From NCBI GenBank assembly GCA_963766505.1, contig CAVYAL010000005.1:310001-374000 (forward strand): a stretch of DNA of 64,000 bases, written 5' to 3'. The notes under the pieces were generated by a model. That model had not been told where the DNA came from. It saw only the letters and a program-made list of their open reading frames with translations, and made no database searches. Position 1 is the first letter of the stretch. The number at the start of each line of letters is the position of its first letter. This DNA comes from DATIRA01 sp963766505. Lineage in GTDB: Bacteria > Pseudomonadota > Gammaproteobacteria > Steroidobacterales > Steroidobacteraceae. Positions 63,484 through 64,000 of this stretch are shown here, one piece after another. Made by a program: the position numbers and the translations under genes.

Positions 63484-64000
63484 ATGACCGTCCCGACCCG
63501 CCGCCGCATTCTCGTCACCAGTGCACTGCCCTATGCCAACGGCGCGCTGCACCTCGGTCACGCGCTGGAATACGTTCAGACCGACATCTGGGTGCGCTAC
63601 CAGCGGTTGCGAGGGCACGACTGCCTGTTCGTCTGCGCGAGCGACGCGCACGGCACGCCGATCATGCTCAAGGCACGACAGGAAGGCATCGCCGCCGAGG
63701 ACCTGATCGCCAGGGTGGCCGTGGAGCAGGCGCGCGACTTCGCCGACCTCGACGTGTCGATCGACAATTTCCACACGACACATTCGCCTGAGAGCAAGGA
63801 GCTCACCGAGGAGATCTACCGGCGGCTGCTCGCGGGCGGGCACATCCGTCGCGCGACCATCCGCCAGGCCTACGACGAGCAGGCGGGCATGTTCCTGCCC
63901 GACCGCTACGTCCGGGGCAGCTGCCCGCGCTGCGGCACGGCCGATCAATACGGGGACAGCTGCGAGTCCTGCGGCGCGACCTACTCGCCCTCCGACCTGA
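63484..64000 (+). CDS. metG: methionyl-tRNA synthetase, N-terminal part
   Basis: MetRS charges initiator and elongator tRNA-Met. The first 172 residues or so are in the window. The HIGH motif is in SALPYANGALHLGHALEY, with SDAHGTPIMLKA and the zinc-binding pair CPRCG and CESCG in the connective domain. A CATAAT at 63450-63455 may be its -10 box. The gene runs off the right edge. Confidence 0.96.
   Translation, partial: MTVPTRRRILVTSALPYANGALHLGHALEYVQTDIWVRYQRLRGHDCLFVCASDAHGTPIMLKARQEGIAAEDLIARVAVEQARDFADLDVSIDNFHTTHSPESKELTEEIYRRLLAGGHIRRATIRQAYDEQAGMFLPDRYVRGSCPRCGTADQYGDSCESCGATYSPSDL

Overview
The window is GC-rich, gene-dense bacterial chromosome whose gene order is that of a gammaproteobacterium. 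The recognisable blocks are nnr-tsaE-amiB-mutL-miaA with divergent queG; pcnB-folK-dNK-panB-panC; lptFG beside pepA-holC-valS; DUF2066-pgsA-hda beside purM-purN; and mrp-dcd near metG. An endonuclease-type MutL, a deoxynucleoside kinase in the pantothenate operon and the DUF5666/DUF6502 genes point to the Xanthomonadales/Steroidobacterales/Chromatiales side rather than to enterics. That placement is an inference. I saw no prophage, transposase, integrase, CRISPR array or rRNA.

Layout. 0-11.1 kb is core metabolism: tRNA modification, mismatch repair, cell-wall amidase, NAD(P)HX repair, queuosine, pantothenate, folate, poly(A) polymerase, and a tRNA-Glu with a strong promoter. 11.3-26.2 kb is an accessory, envelope-directed region. 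It holds a secreted beta-helix protein and a secreted Hcp-like protein, a YbaN-type membrane protein, a CBS protein, an esterase-like hydrolase, a secreted subtilase with PKD/HYR domains, an orphan family-5 solute-binding lipoprotein, and a three-gene operon (DUF6502 regulator-like protein, DUF5666 lipoprotein, DUF5666-PKD-cytochrome c fusion). 26.4-30.3 kb holds an unknown gene, a cytochrome c'/cytochrome b561 pair and an SbtA/SbtB-like bicarbonate transport module with an RDD protein. 30.3-58.6 kb is again mostly core: LPS export, aminopeptidase, DNA polymerase chi, ValRS, a MoxR/DUF58/transglutaminase module, ACBP, MtfA, an MFS permease, RF3, a frameshifted rimI, family-4 UDG, PssA, ProRS, a lytic transglycosylase, WrbA, Hda, purine synthesis, Mrp and dCTP deaminase. 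58.8-63.4 kb holds a HEAT-repeat/Ser-Thr-kinase fusion followed by two PilT-family ATPases. This cassette lies between mrp and metG, which are direct divergent neighbours in E. coli. metG runs off the right edge.

Many operons are translationally coupled by 1-4 base ATGA/GTGA/TGATG overlaps, which decided several non-ATG starts. Non-coding signals worth noting are: a stringent-type tRNA promoter; three CCGAGG boxes at exact 11-bp spacing upstream of the Hcp-like gene; a near-perfect palindrome over the start of the DUF6502 gene with an apparently leaderless promoter; and two copies of a structured intergenic repeat (shared core GGGACGCCGTGAATCC), each at a junction of convergent genes, whose stems differ in sequence but stay paired.

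The best candidates for something undescribed are the kinase-PilT-PilT cassette and the DUF6502-DUF5666-cytochrome operon. Both rest on reading of domains and context only.
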